Of a DNA stretch of 45,175 nucleotides, positions 34,766 to 43,983 are shown piece by piece (position 1 is the first letter of the stretch; each line of letters opens with the position of its first letter). Source of the stretch: Candidatus Phyllobacterium onerii. GTDB taxonomy: Bacteria > Pseudomonadota > Alphaproteobacteria > Rhizobiales > Rhizobiaceae. Both the position numbers and the translations under genes were made by a program. The DNA is taken from NCBI RefSeq assembly GCF_028331445.1, contig NZ_JAQMHX010000024.1:1-45175 (forward strand), read 5' to 3'. Below the pieces are notes generated by a model, which had not been told where the DNA came from, searched no databases, and was given only the letters and a program-made list of their open reading frames with translations.

Positions 34766-35016
34766 TTCAGCATTCCCCGATGGATATCGTTCAGGTGACT
34801 TCGCCAATTATCATCTTTTTGGTCTAGTTGCGACCGCGGAGACATTGCAGGCGAACGACTTCCGGCGTTGAGACAGCATCTCCTGTGACGCCGCTACGGC
34901 TGCGTTGCCCCTTGCGTTTTAGAGGCGTATGACTAGAATCCTATTTGGCAGGATATATTGGGTTGGGGCAGCCCGGCCAATTGCGGCTATTGACCCGCCC
35001 TCTCCCGGAGAGTCAC

Positions 35017-36084
35017 GTGAGCGGTGGGGTGATCGACGAGCAGCCGGCAGCCGAGGACAAGCCCCAGCGCCGCCGCTACTTGCGGTGGCCATCCATCGTG
35101 GTCATCCTAATCGCGCTGCTACCTGCCACCGTGTACGCGAAGCTCACCCGCAACATCAGTCACATCGAAGTCACCCGCGAGGATTTGGGCGACGACCGCC
35201 CGGCCAAGGCTCGGACCGATGCTCTGAACATTCTCGTCGTCGGGTCGGACCAGAGAGACGACAGGTATGCCGGGGAGCGTGCGGACATCATCATGCTCGT
35301 GCATCTGTCCCCCGCACGAAACGAGGCGGCCGTGATCAGCTTCCCGCGCGACTCGCTGGTCCAGCTTCCCGCCTGCCGCGCCGGGGAAAGGCGGCGGGGT
35401 CAGCAGCGTCGTCTCGGCATGATAAACTCCTCGTTCAGCTTCGGCGGTATCGGCTGCACCTGGAAGACCATGGAAACGCTCACCGGCATTCACATCGACC
35501 ACTTCGTCACGGTTGATTTCACCGGCTTCAAAGGGATGGTGGATGCGATTGGCGGGGTGGACCTCTGCATCCCCGAGCCGATCCGCGACAACTACGTACA
35601 GCTCGACCTGCTCGCGGGGTGGCAGACGCTGCAGGGCGAACAGGCGCTGGGGTACGTCCGTACCCGCCACAGTATTGGCGACAGGTCCGACATCGGCCGC
35701 ATCCAGCGTCAGCAGGATTTCGTCGTCGCCATGGCGAAGAAGACACTGAGCAGCTGGACTCTGATCAACCCGGTCCGGCTGCTTGGCTTCCTCAACACGG
35801 CTACCAAGTCCATTACCACCGACCCTGCCCTCACACTCGGCGTGATGTTAGATCTCGGGCTCACTGCCCGCAGGCTGTCGTCCGATCAGGTCCACTTTGT
35901 CATCACGCCGTGGCGCTACTCGACCAGCTACCCCGGCCGGATAGAGTGGCTCCAGGGACCGGCCAAGAAACTGTTCCGGTCGATCGCCGACGACAAGCCC
36001 TTCACCGGGCCCCAAATCAAGCCTGACCCACCCGAGCCGCCGGCGACAACTGCACCCTGCCCACCAGTGAATTCCGTTCTGTAA
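35017..36084 (+). CDS. LytR-CpsA-Psr (LCP) family glycopolymer transferase
   Basis: About 355 residues: cytosolic basic tail, one membrane helix (about 27-42), and a full LCP domain outside. Active-site features are present: SDQRDD (D78, R80), ISFPRDSL (R111, D112) and the C-terminal RTRHSIGDRSDIGRIQRQQ arginines. LCP enzymes move undecaprenyl-linked glycopolymers onto peptidoglycan, mostly in Gram-positives. The wording (INSSFSFGGIGCTWKTMETLTG, DAIGGVDLCIPEP in parts) is close to actinobacterial members. Positions 35041-35100 contain 43 G or C in 60. The GTG at 35017 has GGAGAG just upstream. Likely acquired from an actinobacterium; target glycan unknown. Confidence 0.85.
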   Translation: MSGGVIDEQPAAEDKPQRRRYLRWPSIVVILIALLPATVYAKLTRNISHIEVTREDLGDDRPAKARTDALNILVVGSDQRDDRYAGERADIIMLVHLSPARNEAAVISFPRDSLVQLPACRAGERRRGQQRRLGMINSSFSFGGIGCTWKTMETLTGIHIDHFVTVDFTGFKGMVDAIGGVDLCIPEPIRDNYVQLDLLAGWQTLQGEQALGYVRTRHSIGDRSDIGRIQRQQDFVVAMAKKTLSSWTLINPVRLLGFLNTATKSITTDPALTLGVMLDLGLTARRLSSDQVHFVITPWRYSTSYPGRIEWLQGPAKKLFRSIADDKPFTGPQIKPDPPEPPATTAPCPPVNSVL

Positions 36085-36172
36085 GCCAACCCCGGGGCAA
36101 GGAAAAGAGTATCAACTTGAACAATATGCATCCTGTTCTCAAAGACCCCCGCATGACGGCCTGCCGGTTATT

Positions 36173-36211
36173 ATGAAGCGCTTGAGGGCTTTCGCAGACT
36201 GCCCTCTTCAT
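36173..36211. terminator. Hairpin downstream of the LCP gene
   Basis: GAGGGC (36184-36189) pairs with GCCCTC (36201-36206) around an 11-base loop, and ATGAA pairs with TTCAT outside it after a six-base bulge. It lies about 100 bases after the LCP stop and 120 bases before the exporter permease. It may end LCP transcription, which would separate the two units. No clear T-run follows. Confidence 0.3.
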
Positions 36212-36327
36212 GCTACCGCCACGTTTCGTTGCTGTTGATGGAACTTGATGCCGCATAGAACCTGTGTGGTATTGAGTATATAGCCCATCGTTCAACACCA
36301 CCCTGTTACGATCCAGAGAAAGACCAC

Positions 36328-37140
36328 ATGTCCATGACCATAGCGAACTCCCAAAAAGTCACCGCGTGGGAAGACGTCACGGCCGCGGCTGGCAATTTTC
36401 GTCTAGCGGCGCTTCTCGGTTGGCAGGATGTGGCGCAGCGCTATCGCAGATCCAGCGTGGGAGCTTTCTGGCTCACTATCAACATGGGTGTTCTCATCGG
36501 TGCATTAGGTCTCATTTTTGGAACGATCTTCAGGTCACCGATGTCCGAGTTCCTGCCGTTCATCTGTGTCGGCCTGATAATGTGGGGCTATTACTCCCAG
36601 TTGATCAATGAGGGCTGCTTAAGTTTCATTTCCAATACGGAAACGATGCTTCAACTGCCCTTGCCATTTTTTACGTACATTCTCAGGACATGGTGGAGAA
36701 ACTCGATAATATTATTCCATAATATCGTTATATTTCCTATAGTTCTTTTGTTATTCGGGAAATTTATGGGTTTAAATGCTTTACTTGTTATCCCAGCATT
36801 CTTTCTAGTTTCTCTGAATTTATTGTGGATGATGGTTATCCTGTCTGTAGTATGCACTCGCTATCGCGATCTAACACAAATCATACAGAACATTATGCAG
36901 GTCGGCATGTACGTTACACCGATCATGTGGCAGCCTCATCAATTACCTGCCAACAAATCGATTTTGATACTTGATTTCAACCCTTTCTATCATCTTATCA
37001 GCGTCATTAGAGATCCCTTGCTTGGTGGGACTGGTACGCTTCTCAATTGGGGCGTAGTCGTCGTCATGGCATTTGTCGGATGGACTATCGCCCTGCTCTT
37101 TCTCAACCGCTTTCGCTCACGCGTTACCTATTGGTTATAA
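36328..37140 (+). CDS. wzm: ABC-2 type polysaccharide export permease
   Basis: A 270-residue permease with six predicted helices of the RfbA/KpsM/Wzm family. The N-terminal cytosolic block (LLGWQDVAQRYRRSSVGAFWL in parts) and ...RYRDLTQIIQNIMQ near residue 185 are typical. It forms the membrane pore that, with the ATPase below, exports lipid-linked polysaccharide across the inner membrane. The middle of the gene is strikingly AT-rich: 36721-36780 has only 16 G or C in 60, unlike its neighbours, which points to transfer. The following gene starts 31 bases on. Confidence 0.88.
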   Translation: MSMTIANSQKVTAWEDVTAAAGNFRLAALLGWQDVAQRYRRSSVGAFWLTINMGVLIGALGLIFGTIFRSPMSEFLPFICVGLIMWGYYSQLINEGCLSFISNTETMLQLPLPFFTYILRTWWRNSIILFHNIVIFPIVLLLFGKFMGLNALLVIPAFFLVSLNLLWMMVILSVVCTRYRDLTQIIQNIMQVGMYVTPIMWQPHQLPANKSILILDFNPFYHLISVIRDPLLGGTGTLLNWGVVVVMAFVGWTIALLFLNRFRSRVTYWL

Positions 37141-37171
37141 AAAACAGCCCAACGAATTCGCGAAGGTGATC

Positions 37172-37915
37172 ATGACTTCAATGACTCTCGAAGATGTCAC
37201 TGTAGATTTTCCCATCTACAATGCAAAAAGCCGGTCTCTCAAGAACCAGGTGATGAGCCTGGCAACGGGAGGAACCATTGGATCGAACGCTGAAGGCCAC
37301 GTCGTCATCAGAGGACTGGAATCGATTAACCTGTCGCTGAACGATGGTGACAGGCTTGGGCTGATAGGTCACAACGGTTCTGGAAAGACCACGCTTTTGC
37401 GGGTGATGAGCGGTGTTTATTATCCCTCAGGTGGGCGCATATCGATCAATGGAAAATGCACATCATTGATCAATATTTCGCTAGGGATTGATGCTGAAGC
37501 AACGGGGCGCGAAAACATTGGAATTCGCGGCGCGCTTCTTGGGTTCACGAAACGCGAAATGGCCGAAAAACAAGCAGAAATCGAGGAATTCTCGGAGTTG
37601 GGTAATTTCCTCGACATGCCAGTAAGGACATACTCTACGGGTATGCAGCTTCGCCTGGCATTTTCGATCTCCACCGTCATACAGCCAGAAATTCTAATCA
37701 TGGATGAATGGCTGGCTGCGGGCGATGAAGGATTTCAACACAAAGCAAACGAACGCCTGCATGATCTTGTCAACAAGACCAAGATCCTCATTATCGCCAG
37801 TCACTCGAAAGAGTTGTTGGTCAAGAATTGTACGCGTATTGTCTGGCTCGAACACGGAAAAATCAAAATGGATGGCAATGCCGAAACCGTAGCGAGCGCA
37901 TATTTTGGTCGTTAA
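37172..37915 (+). CDS. wzt: ABC polysaccharide exporter ATPase, short form
   Basis: A 247-residue ATPase with Walker A GHNGSGKTT (about 66-74), signature YSTGMQLRLAFS (about 155), Walker B ILIMDEWLAAGD and the H-loop ASHS. The WLAAGD variant is typical of polysaccharide ATPases. It ends soon after the nucleotide domain, so the C-terminal carbohydrate-binding domain of long Wzt proteins is absent; export is then expected to be less specific for chain cap. The ATG at 37172 has AAGG six bases upstream; the frame extends to 37073 within the permease gene, which I reject. Confidence 0.9.
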   Translation: MTSMTLEDVTVDFPIYNAKSRSLKNQVMSLATGGTIGSNAEGHVVIRGLESINLSLNDGDRLGLIGHNGSGKTTLLRVMSGVYYPSGGRISINGKCTSLINISLGIDAEATGRENIGIRGALLGFTKREMAEKQAEIEEFSELGNFLDMPVRTYSTGMQLRLAFSISTVIQPEILIMDEWLAAGDEGFQHKANERLHDLVNKTKILIIASHSKELLVKNCTRIVWLEHGKIKMDGNAETVASAYFGR

Positions 37916-37976
37916 TCATGCGGAATGACCAGTTCGAAAGGTGGTCCTCTGAACAGCAGACCGATTGGTAAAAGGC

Positions 37977-40649
37977 ATGAGTTTTAAGCGCGCCCTGAGC
38001 GCATTCGTTCGCAAAACGCAAAGTCTCAACGAAACGCTGCCTTTCGCTACCAGAAAGCTCGTCGAATCCGTTCGCGTCTTTGGCCTGACTAAAACAGTAT
38101 CGCGAATTTTCACTTTTGCACGAAGTGGCAAATTGCCCGCTCTCATCGGAAATCGCCGTACTTTCTTGCTGTCAACAATCAACGACAAAAACAGCGACGC
38201 CCTCACCTCTTTCTATCCCCGAACCCAGAGCCGTCTAGCTGCAACATTCATGACACCACGAGTATTGATCGTCGCGGAACTATCGATCCCTCAGTGCAAA
38301 AAATATCGCGTAACTCAAAAAGCAGAATTGTTTGGCAAGATAGGGATCGAAACCGAGATCGTTGATTGGACGCATCTGGACACCGTTCGGACGCTACTTC
38401 AGACCTATCCTGTCGTTATATTCTACAGGGTTCCGGCAACGCCCGAAATCATTCTGATAATCCAAGAAGCCAAGCGCCTCGGCGTTCACACTTTTTGGGA
38501 GGTTGACGACCTCGTATTCGATCCTGACGGCTATCTTTCCAATCGGAACCTCGAGCGGTTGAACCCGGAAATACGCGCCGGTGTTATTTCGGGCATGAAA
38601 CTTTATCGCGAGGCACTCCTGCTATGTGATGAGGGCATTGGCTCTACGCCTTTGCTTGCAAAAGCAAAGACGCAGATCACAGGCAAACCTGCATATGTTG
38701 TTGAAAATGCGCTTGACGACGAAACAATAAAAATAGCACGCAGAATTCAGGATACAAAAAAGCCGTTTGCTAGGTCACACAAAGAGGTGACCATTGTCTA
38801 TGGTTCGGGCACGAAGACACACGACATCGACTTTTTGTCGGCGAGCGAGGCACTCTACAACGTCCTGTCGAAGCGTCCCAATGTTAAGCTTCGGATCATC
38901 GGCGAATTGAACATTGAAAGCCGGTTCAACGACTTTTCAGATCGCATCGAACGGCTCCCGTTTACAACTTTCAATGACTATCTGGAAAAGGTCGCCGATG
39001 CTGATATTTCCATCGCTCCCCTTGAACAGACTGCTTTCAACGATGCAAAGAGCAACATCAAATTTTTGGAAGCATCGGTTCTGGGTCTCCCTTCAGTGTG
39101 TTCACCTGCAGATGCATTTAGATCGGCCATCATCGATGGTGAAACAGGCTTCATGGCCACAAGTTCCCACGAATGGGAATACAAGTTGGTCGCGCTTGTG
39201 GACGATCAGGCGCTTCGCGCTGAAATGGCCGGCAAAGCCTTTGAAAGCGTGAATCGGAACTACAGTCTGGAACGCATTGCACAGCAGCAACTGGCCCCGA
39301 TCATCGGAAGGTTCAATAATCGAATATCAATGGTCACACGTATTCTCTTTGCGAACGTCTACTTCGCTCCTCAGTCATTTGGTGGGGCAACGATAGTTGC
39401 CGAGGAGATGGCGCAGCGGCTGGCAAAGAAAGAAAATGTTGAAGTCTACGTTTTCACTTCCTGGTCGAATGATGGCGCGCCTGACTATGGAATCGTTCGC
39501 TACGATGCCAAAGGAGCCACCGTTTTCGCCGTAAAAACGCCGATGATTCGGAGCCGCCTCATGGATGTCGAAGACGATGCTATGAGCCAGGTATTCCAAG
39601 ACGTACTTAGCGCAATCAAACCGGACGTAGTCCAGTTGCATTCAATTCAGACTTTGGGTGTTACCTTGGGTTCAGTGTGCAAGGCAGCTGGAATTCCCTA
39701 TGCAATAACCCTCCACGATGCGTGGTGGTTGTGCGAACGCCAGTTCATGGTCACCGGCGAGGGCAAATATTGTTTCCAGACCTGGATTGATCCGGAGGTG
39801 TGCGCGCGTTGTGTACCGGACAAAGACTTTAATAAACAGCGCACTGCAATCGTTCGAGGAGGGTTGTTTCAGGCGGATGGACTTATCTCTCCAAGCCACT
39901 TTTTCAAACAGCTTTACATGGATAACGGGCTGGATGACGAACGAATATTTGTGAACAAAAATGGCATAAAAGTTCCATCGTCAACATACAAGCGTCGTCC
40001 GTCCAAACGCATTCGGTTTGGTTATGTCGGTGGATCGACTCCCATAAAAGGATACGAGCTGGTCCGAAAAGCTTTTTGCGAACTTCCTGAATGCGGCATC
40101 GAATTGGTAATGGTCGATAACACTCTCAATCACGGATACAGCAGTGTCAACGCCAAGGGATTTAATGCTGGAAACCCAGTGCGCATAGTGCCGGCCTATT
40201 CACAGGACACCATCGATGAGTTCTTTTCCGGAATCGATGTCCTTCTGTTTCCTTCACAATGGAAAGAAAGCTTTGGTCTCACCGTGAGAGAAGCGCTTAT
40301 CCGCGATGTTTGGGTTATTGCTACCGACGCCGGAGGAGCCGTCGAAGACCTGGTTCCCGGAGAGAATGGAGATATAATTCCGATTTCAAATGACAGCGTC
40401 TATTTGAGAAAATCCATGGAAAAGATCGTTGAAAATGGTGATTTTCTCAAAGATTATTCGAATCCTTACAAAGATCGAATCCGAACTTTCGATGGACAAG
40501 CTGATGAATTGCTCGCTTACTTGAAGTCGCTCATCAAGCGTTCAGTCACCGCCGCCTATCCCCTTCAGCATTCAGGCGAGCCATCTCCGTTGCTGGACGC
40601 CGATTCAATGACGGCACAACAGCCCGATTCCTCGGGGCACCTCGTTTGA
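37977..40649 (+). CDS. Two-domain family 4 glycosyltransferase
   Basis: About 890 residues with two GT4-type halves. The first (about 85-450) begins RVLIVAELSIPQCKKYRV and has a GxxxK-like donor site ending IAPLEQTAFNDAKSNIKFLEA. The second (about 455-860) begins RILFANVYFAPQSFGGATIV and carries the EX7E motif region KESFGLTVREALI. Each half may add a different sugar, fitting the fucose and rhamnose genes nearby. A TTG at 37965 is an alternative start; the ATG at 37977 with AAAGG upstream is preferred. GC content is lower than in the flanking housekeeping region. The donor and acceptor are unknown. Confidence 0.87.
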   Translation: MSFKRALSAFVRKTQSLNETLPFATRKLVESVRVFGLTKTVSRIFTFARSGKLPALIGNRRTFLLSTINDKNSDALTSFYPRTQSRLAATFMTPRVLIVAELSIPQCKKYRVTQKAELFGKIGIETEIVDWTHLDTVRTLLQTYPVVIFYRVPATPEIILIIQEAKRLGVHTFWEVDDLVFDPDGYLSNRNLERLNPEIRAGVISGMKLYREALLLCDEGIGSTPLLAKAKTQITGKPAYVVENALDDETIKIARRIQDTKKPFARSHKEVTIVYGSGTKTHDIDFLSASEALYNVLSKRPNVKLRIIGELNIESRFNDFSDRIERLPFTTFNDYLEKVADADISIAPLEQTAFNDAKSNIKFLEASVLGLPSVCSPADAFRSAIIDGETGFMATSSHEWEYKLVALVDDQALRAEMAGKAFESVNRNYSLERIAQQQLAPIIGRFNNRISMVTRILFANVYFAPQSFGGATIVAEEMAQRLAKKENVEVYVFTSWSNDGAPDYGIVRYDAKGATVFAVKTPMIRSRLMDVEDDAMSQVFQDVLSAIKPDVVQLHSIQTLGVTLGSVCKAAGIPYAITLHDAWWLCERQFMVTGEGKYCFQTWIDPEVCARCVPDKDFNKQRTAIVRGGLFQADGLISPSHFFKQLYMDNGLDDERIFVNKNGIKVPSSTYKRRPSKRIRFGYVGGSTPIKGYELVRKAFCELPECGIELVMVDNTLNHGYSSVNAKGFNAGNPVRIVPAYSQDTIDEFFSGIDVLLFPSQWKESFGLTVREALIRDVWVIATDAGGAVEDLVPGENGDIIPISNDSVYLRKSMEKIVENGDFLKDYSNPYKDRIRTFDGQADELLAYLKSLIKRSVTAAYPLQHSGEPSPLLDADSMTAQQPDSSGHLV

Positions 40650-40716
40650 TAGGAAAAGTCCGAAACGAATTCTCGTCGACAACGGAATAAACTGCACCAA
40701 AAATCGTGGCGACAAT

Positions 40717-40764
40717 GCCTTTCCATTCGAAGGAATTGGGGCCGGCGCAGAGTCAAGGAAAGGC
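40717..40764. terminator. Inverted repeat between convergent genes
   Basis: GCCTTTCC (40717-40724) pairs with GGAAAGGC (40757-40764) across a 32-base loop that contains a smaller ATTC/GAAT stem. It lies between the convergent glycosyltransferase and fcl genes, where termination is needed from both sides. There is no T-run. A structural terminator is inferred only from position and symmetry. Confidence 0.25.
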
Positions 40765-40786
40765 CACTGACATTTCATATTCGGCA

Positions 40787-41734
40787 TCAGGAACGCACAT
40801 TCTGCTGTTGTAAAAACCATCGATAGGTCCCAGCAAGACCTTGTTCGAACGAGACAGTCGGGTGCCAGCCCATCTCTTGGATTTTTGTCACATCCATACG
40901 TTTCAGCATTGTTCCTTCTGGCTTGGCATTGTCCCAAACGATCATGCCCTCAAAACCTGTGACGCGACGAATCGCATCCGCCAATTCAGCGATACTTAAG
41001 TCGATACCCGTTCCTACGTTTATATGCTGGTCATTGGAATAATGTTGCAGCAAGAAAACGCAGGCATCGGCAAGATCGTCGACGTGGAGAAATTCCCTGC
41101 GCGGACGTCCGCTTCCCCAGCAGATCACCTCACTGTCGCCGCGCAGCTTCGCTTCGTGGAACCGGCGAAGCATGCCCGGGATTACGTGGCTGAAGTCTGG
41201 ATGGAAGTAGTCGTTCGGACCATAAAGATTGGATGGCATCACGCTGATGAAGTCGGCGCCGTATTGCTTCCGATAGGCCTGGCACAATTTTATACCCGCA
41301 ATCTTCGCGATCGCGTACCATTCACTGGTTGATTCCAATGGTCCCGTCAGGAGGGCTTCCTCAGGAATTGGCTGCAACGCATCCCGAGGATAGATGCAGG
41401 ACGATCCGAGAAACAACAACCGTGCAACGCCCGCATGATATGCTGCGTTGATCAGATTTGCCGCTATCACGAGGTTTTCATAAAGAAACACCCCGGAATA
41501 TGAATCATTTGCAACAATTCCGCCAACTTTGGCGGCTGCCATGAGGACGACATCAGGCTTGGTTTCCCGAATATAACGATCGACAGCAGCTTGGTTGACT
41601 AGGTCGACGTCCTCGCGGTTGGCCGTTAGCACCTCACATTGCTCTCTTGCCAAGCGACGCACGCAGGCCGAACCCACCATGCCTTTATGGCCAGCGACAA
41701 ATACCTTCTTTCCTGCAAGCAAGAAATCAGCCAT
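40787..41734 (-). CDS. fcl: GDP-L-fucose synthase
   Basis: A 315-residue short-chain dehydrogenase that epimerises and reduces GDP-4-keto-6-deoxy-mannose to GDP-L-fucose. The NADP site GHKGMVGSA (about 15-23), the SSCIYP serine block, and the YAIAKIAG catalytic Tyr-Lys are intact, as is the ENLVIAANLINAAYHAG helix. It lies 10 bases after gmd, the enzyme that makes its substrate, in one transcript. GDP-L-fucose is a donor for O-antigen or exopolysaccharide. Confidence 0.95.
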   Translation of the reverse strand: MADFLLAGKKVFVAGHKGMVGSACVRRLAREQCEVLTANREDVDLVNQAAVDRYIRETKPDVVLMAAAKVGGIVANDSYSGVFLYENLVIAANLINAAYHAGVARLLFLGSSCIYPRDALQPIPEEALLTGPLESTSEWYAIAKIAGIKLCQAYRKQYGADFISVMPSNLYGPNDYFHPDFSHVIPGMLRRFHEAKLRGDSEVICWGSGRPRREFLHVDDLADACVFLLQHYSNDQHINVGTGIDLSIAELADAIRRVTGFEGMIVWDNAKPEGTMLKRMDVTKIQEMGWHPTVSFEQGLAGTYRWFLQQQNVRS

Positions 41735-41744
41735 TCAAAGGGTC

Positions 41745-42857
41745 TCAAGAAATAGTTGTTGGGGCAACTGCGTTCAAAGGCAAATCGCCGCCACCAAGCA
41801 GCGCGTAGTCAGCCGCAACCATCTCACTCACCATGGCTTCGAGACCAATTGTATGGCGCCATCCGAGTTTTGCCCGTGCCTTGGCTGGATTGCCAAGCAA
41901 CAAATCGACTTCTGTTGGGCGGAAATAGGCAGGATCGATCCGCACAAGAACTCTACCGGTGTTTCGACAGTATCCCTCTTCCTCCAAGCCTGATCCACGC
42001 CAGGCGATCTCAATACCACCACATGCGAAGGATAGCTCGACAAAGCGGCGCACTGTGTGTGTTTCGCCGGTTGCAAGCACGTAGTCGCCCGGTTCTTCCT
42101 GCTGAACGATTTGCCACATACCTTCGACGAAATCGCGAGCGTGGCCCCAGTCTCTCTTCGCGTTCAGATTTCCCAACCACACGCATTCCTGCTGTCCCAG
42201 CAAAATAGCCGCGACTGCGCGCGTGATCTTGCGTGTGACGAATGTCTCGCCGCGGCGAGGACTTTCGTGATTAAATAGTATGCCATTCGACGCGTGTATG
42301 CCGTAGGCTTCGCGATAGTTCACGGTGATCCAGTACGCATACAGTTTTGCAGCAGCGTAAGGGCTGCGAGGATAGAAAGGCGTGGTTTCGTCCTGCGGGG
42401 CCACCTCCGCCTTTCCGTACAATTCACTGGTCGATGCTTGATAGAAGCGCGTGCTTTTTTCCATACCAAGAATTCGGATGGCCTCGAGCAATCTCAGCGT
42501 GCCGAGCGCATCGGAATTTCCAGTGTATTCCGGAGTTTCAAAACTTACTTGAACGTGAGACTGAGCACCTAAATTGTAGACTTCGTCCGGCTTTGTCTCT
42601 TGAAGGACGCGGATCAGATTGGTCGCATCCGTCAGGTCGCCATAGTGTAGAATGAATCGGGGATTCTGTTCGTGCGGATCCTGGTACAAATGGTCAACGC
42701 GAGCTGTGTTGAAGGAAGAGGATCGCCTCTTAACGCCATGAACAATATAGCCTTTTTGCAACAGCAGTTCGGCCAGGTAGGATCCGTCTTGTCCGGTGAC
42801 GCCGGTTATTAACGCAACGCGCTTCCTCGTAGAATTCGTATTAACCGATTCATTCAT
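41745..42857 (-). CDS. gmd: GDP-mannose 4,6-dehydratase
   Basis: A 370-residue extended short-chain dehydrogenase that converts GDP-mannose into GDP-4-keto-6-deoxy-mannose. It has the [15 protein letters not shown] nucleotide-binding block (about 19-33), the [15 protein letters not shown] arginine segment and the [10 protein letters not shown] catalytic Tyr-Lys. The product feeds fcl directly downstream. The ATG at 42857 follows a purine-rich GGTGTG, and the upstream gap (42858-43098) holds TGAAG repeats that may be regulatory. Confidence 0.96.
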   Translation of the reverse strand: MNESVNTNSTRKRVALITGVTGQDGSYLAELLLQKGYIVHGVKRRSSSFNTARVDHLYQDPHEQNPRFILHYGDLTDATNLIRVLQETKPDEVYNLGAQSHVQVSFETPEYTGNSDALGTLRLLEAIRILGMEKSTRFYQASTSELYGKAEVAPQDETTPFYPRSPYAAAKLYAYWITVNYREAYGIHASNGILFNHESPRRGETFVTRKITRAVAAILLGQQECVWLGNLNAKRDWGHARDFVEGMWQIVQQEEPGDYVLATGETHTVRRFVELSFACGGIEIAWRGSGLEEEGYCRNTGRVLVRIDPAYFRPTEVDLLLGNPAKARAKLGWRHTIGLEAMVSEMVAADYALLGGGDLPLNAVAPTTIS

Positions 42858-42990
42858 AACACACCTCTTTAACGGGTACTGGGCACTGCTAACGCCGCTG
42901 CTTGAAGGATGGCCTGCCGTTACAGCGGATGAAATGTATCACATTTGCTTTCCGAAAATGCTTCGAAATCAAGCGTTGGCATTGATTTTG

Positions 42991-43063
42991 TGAAGTATCT
43001 TCACCGGCACGTTTTGATATTCGTTCTACTGAAGTTACCTCATTCTGCATTGAAGATACCCCG
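42991..43063. repeat. Three TGAAG-type direct repeats upstream of gmd
   Basis: TGAAGTATCTTCA (42991-43003), TGAAGTTACCTCA (43030-43042) and TGAAGATACCCCG (43051-43063) share TGAAG and a nearby (T/A)A(T/C)C pattern. Spacing of starts is 39 and 21 bases. The first is nearly palindromic. They occupy the gap between rfbD and gmd, 130-205 bases before the gmd start. A regulatory role is inferred only from repetition and location. Confidence 0.35.
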
Positions 43064-43098
43064 ATAGTCTCACTATGCTACACATTCCGAAGTAGTTT

Positions 43099-43983
43099 TC
43101 AGGAAGAGACCAACTTGTCTATCACGTGCGCAAGGGAAATATTCCATTTTGGGGCACGCCAATCGAAAACGTCAAAGAATTTGTCCGTCGACAATCTGGA
43201 ATTGAGCGGGCGAGCGGCTTTTGTAGGATATTCAGCGGTAAGAATGTCCCTGACCTCGGCATGAGGACCGCCTTTATTGCTGCTTGCCGCAAAGATTTCC
43301 CTGGCGAACGAGCTCCAGTTCGTGTCGCCGCTGCCCACGAGATGATAGATGCCGAAAGCATCGAATGCAGGGTCTGTCCGCAGCCGGTCGGCAACGCGCA
43401 AAATAGCATCTGCTATATCGAGCGCTGATGTGGGATTGCCCCATTGATCCGAAACCACCGACACGGTGTCGCGGCTTTCCGCCAGCTTGAGCATCGTCTT
43501 CACAAAGTTCCTGCCGAACGGGCTATAGACCCACGCTGTCCGCAAGATCAGATGGCGAGGGTTGGCGGCAGCGACGGTCATTTCACCCGCGAGTTTCGAT
43601 TGGCCGTAAACGCCGCGCGGTCCAGTCGGATCGGTTTCCGTATAAGGCCTATCGCCCTCTCCAGAAAACACATAATCCGTGGAGAGATGGATTACTGGGA
43701 CGCCGATCGCTGCTGCAGCCTGCGCCACACTTCCCGCGCCAACTGCATTAACGGCAGGTGCCAGCTCGGGTTCGTCTTCGGCAAGATCGACTGCCGTATA
43801 TGCTGCCGCTGAGATGACAAGATCTGGCCTGGCGGCATGGATTGCATTCGAGACGGTTTCGGTGCGCGTCAGGTCGAATGTCGGGCGTCCAAGGGCAATG
43901 AGTTCGATTGAAGGCTGATATGCTGCCCGTTCGATGAGGCTGCGTACGACTTGTCCTTCTCGACCCGTAACGACAATCCTCAT
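43099..43983 (-). CDS. rfbD: dTDP-4-dehydrorhamnose reductase
   Basis: A 294-residue RmlD-type reductase that makes dTDP-L-rhamnose from the 4-keto epimer with NADPH. The nucleotide site is [10 protein letters not shown] (about 7-16), the [10 protein letters not shown] block is near 98-107, and the YGQSKLAGE catalytic Tyr-Lys is near 126-134. It overlaps rfbB by four bases (ATGA at 43980-43983). The usual partner rfbA does not follow; the next gene is gmd. Confidence 0.95.
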   Translation of the reverse strand: MRIVVTGREGQVVRSLIERAAYQPSIELIALGRPTFDLTRTETVSNAIHAARPDLVISAAAYTAVDLAEDEPELAPAVNAVGAGSVAQAAAAIGVPVIHLSTDYVFSGEGDRPYTETDPTGPRGVYGQSKLAGEMTVAAANPRHLILRTAWVYSPFGRNFVKTMLKLAESRDTVSVVSDQWGNPTSALDIADAILRVADRLRTDPAFDAFGIYHLVGSGDTNWSSFAREIFAASSNKGGPHAEVRDILTAEYPTKAARPLNSRLSTDKFFDVFDWRAPKWNISLAHVIDKLVSS

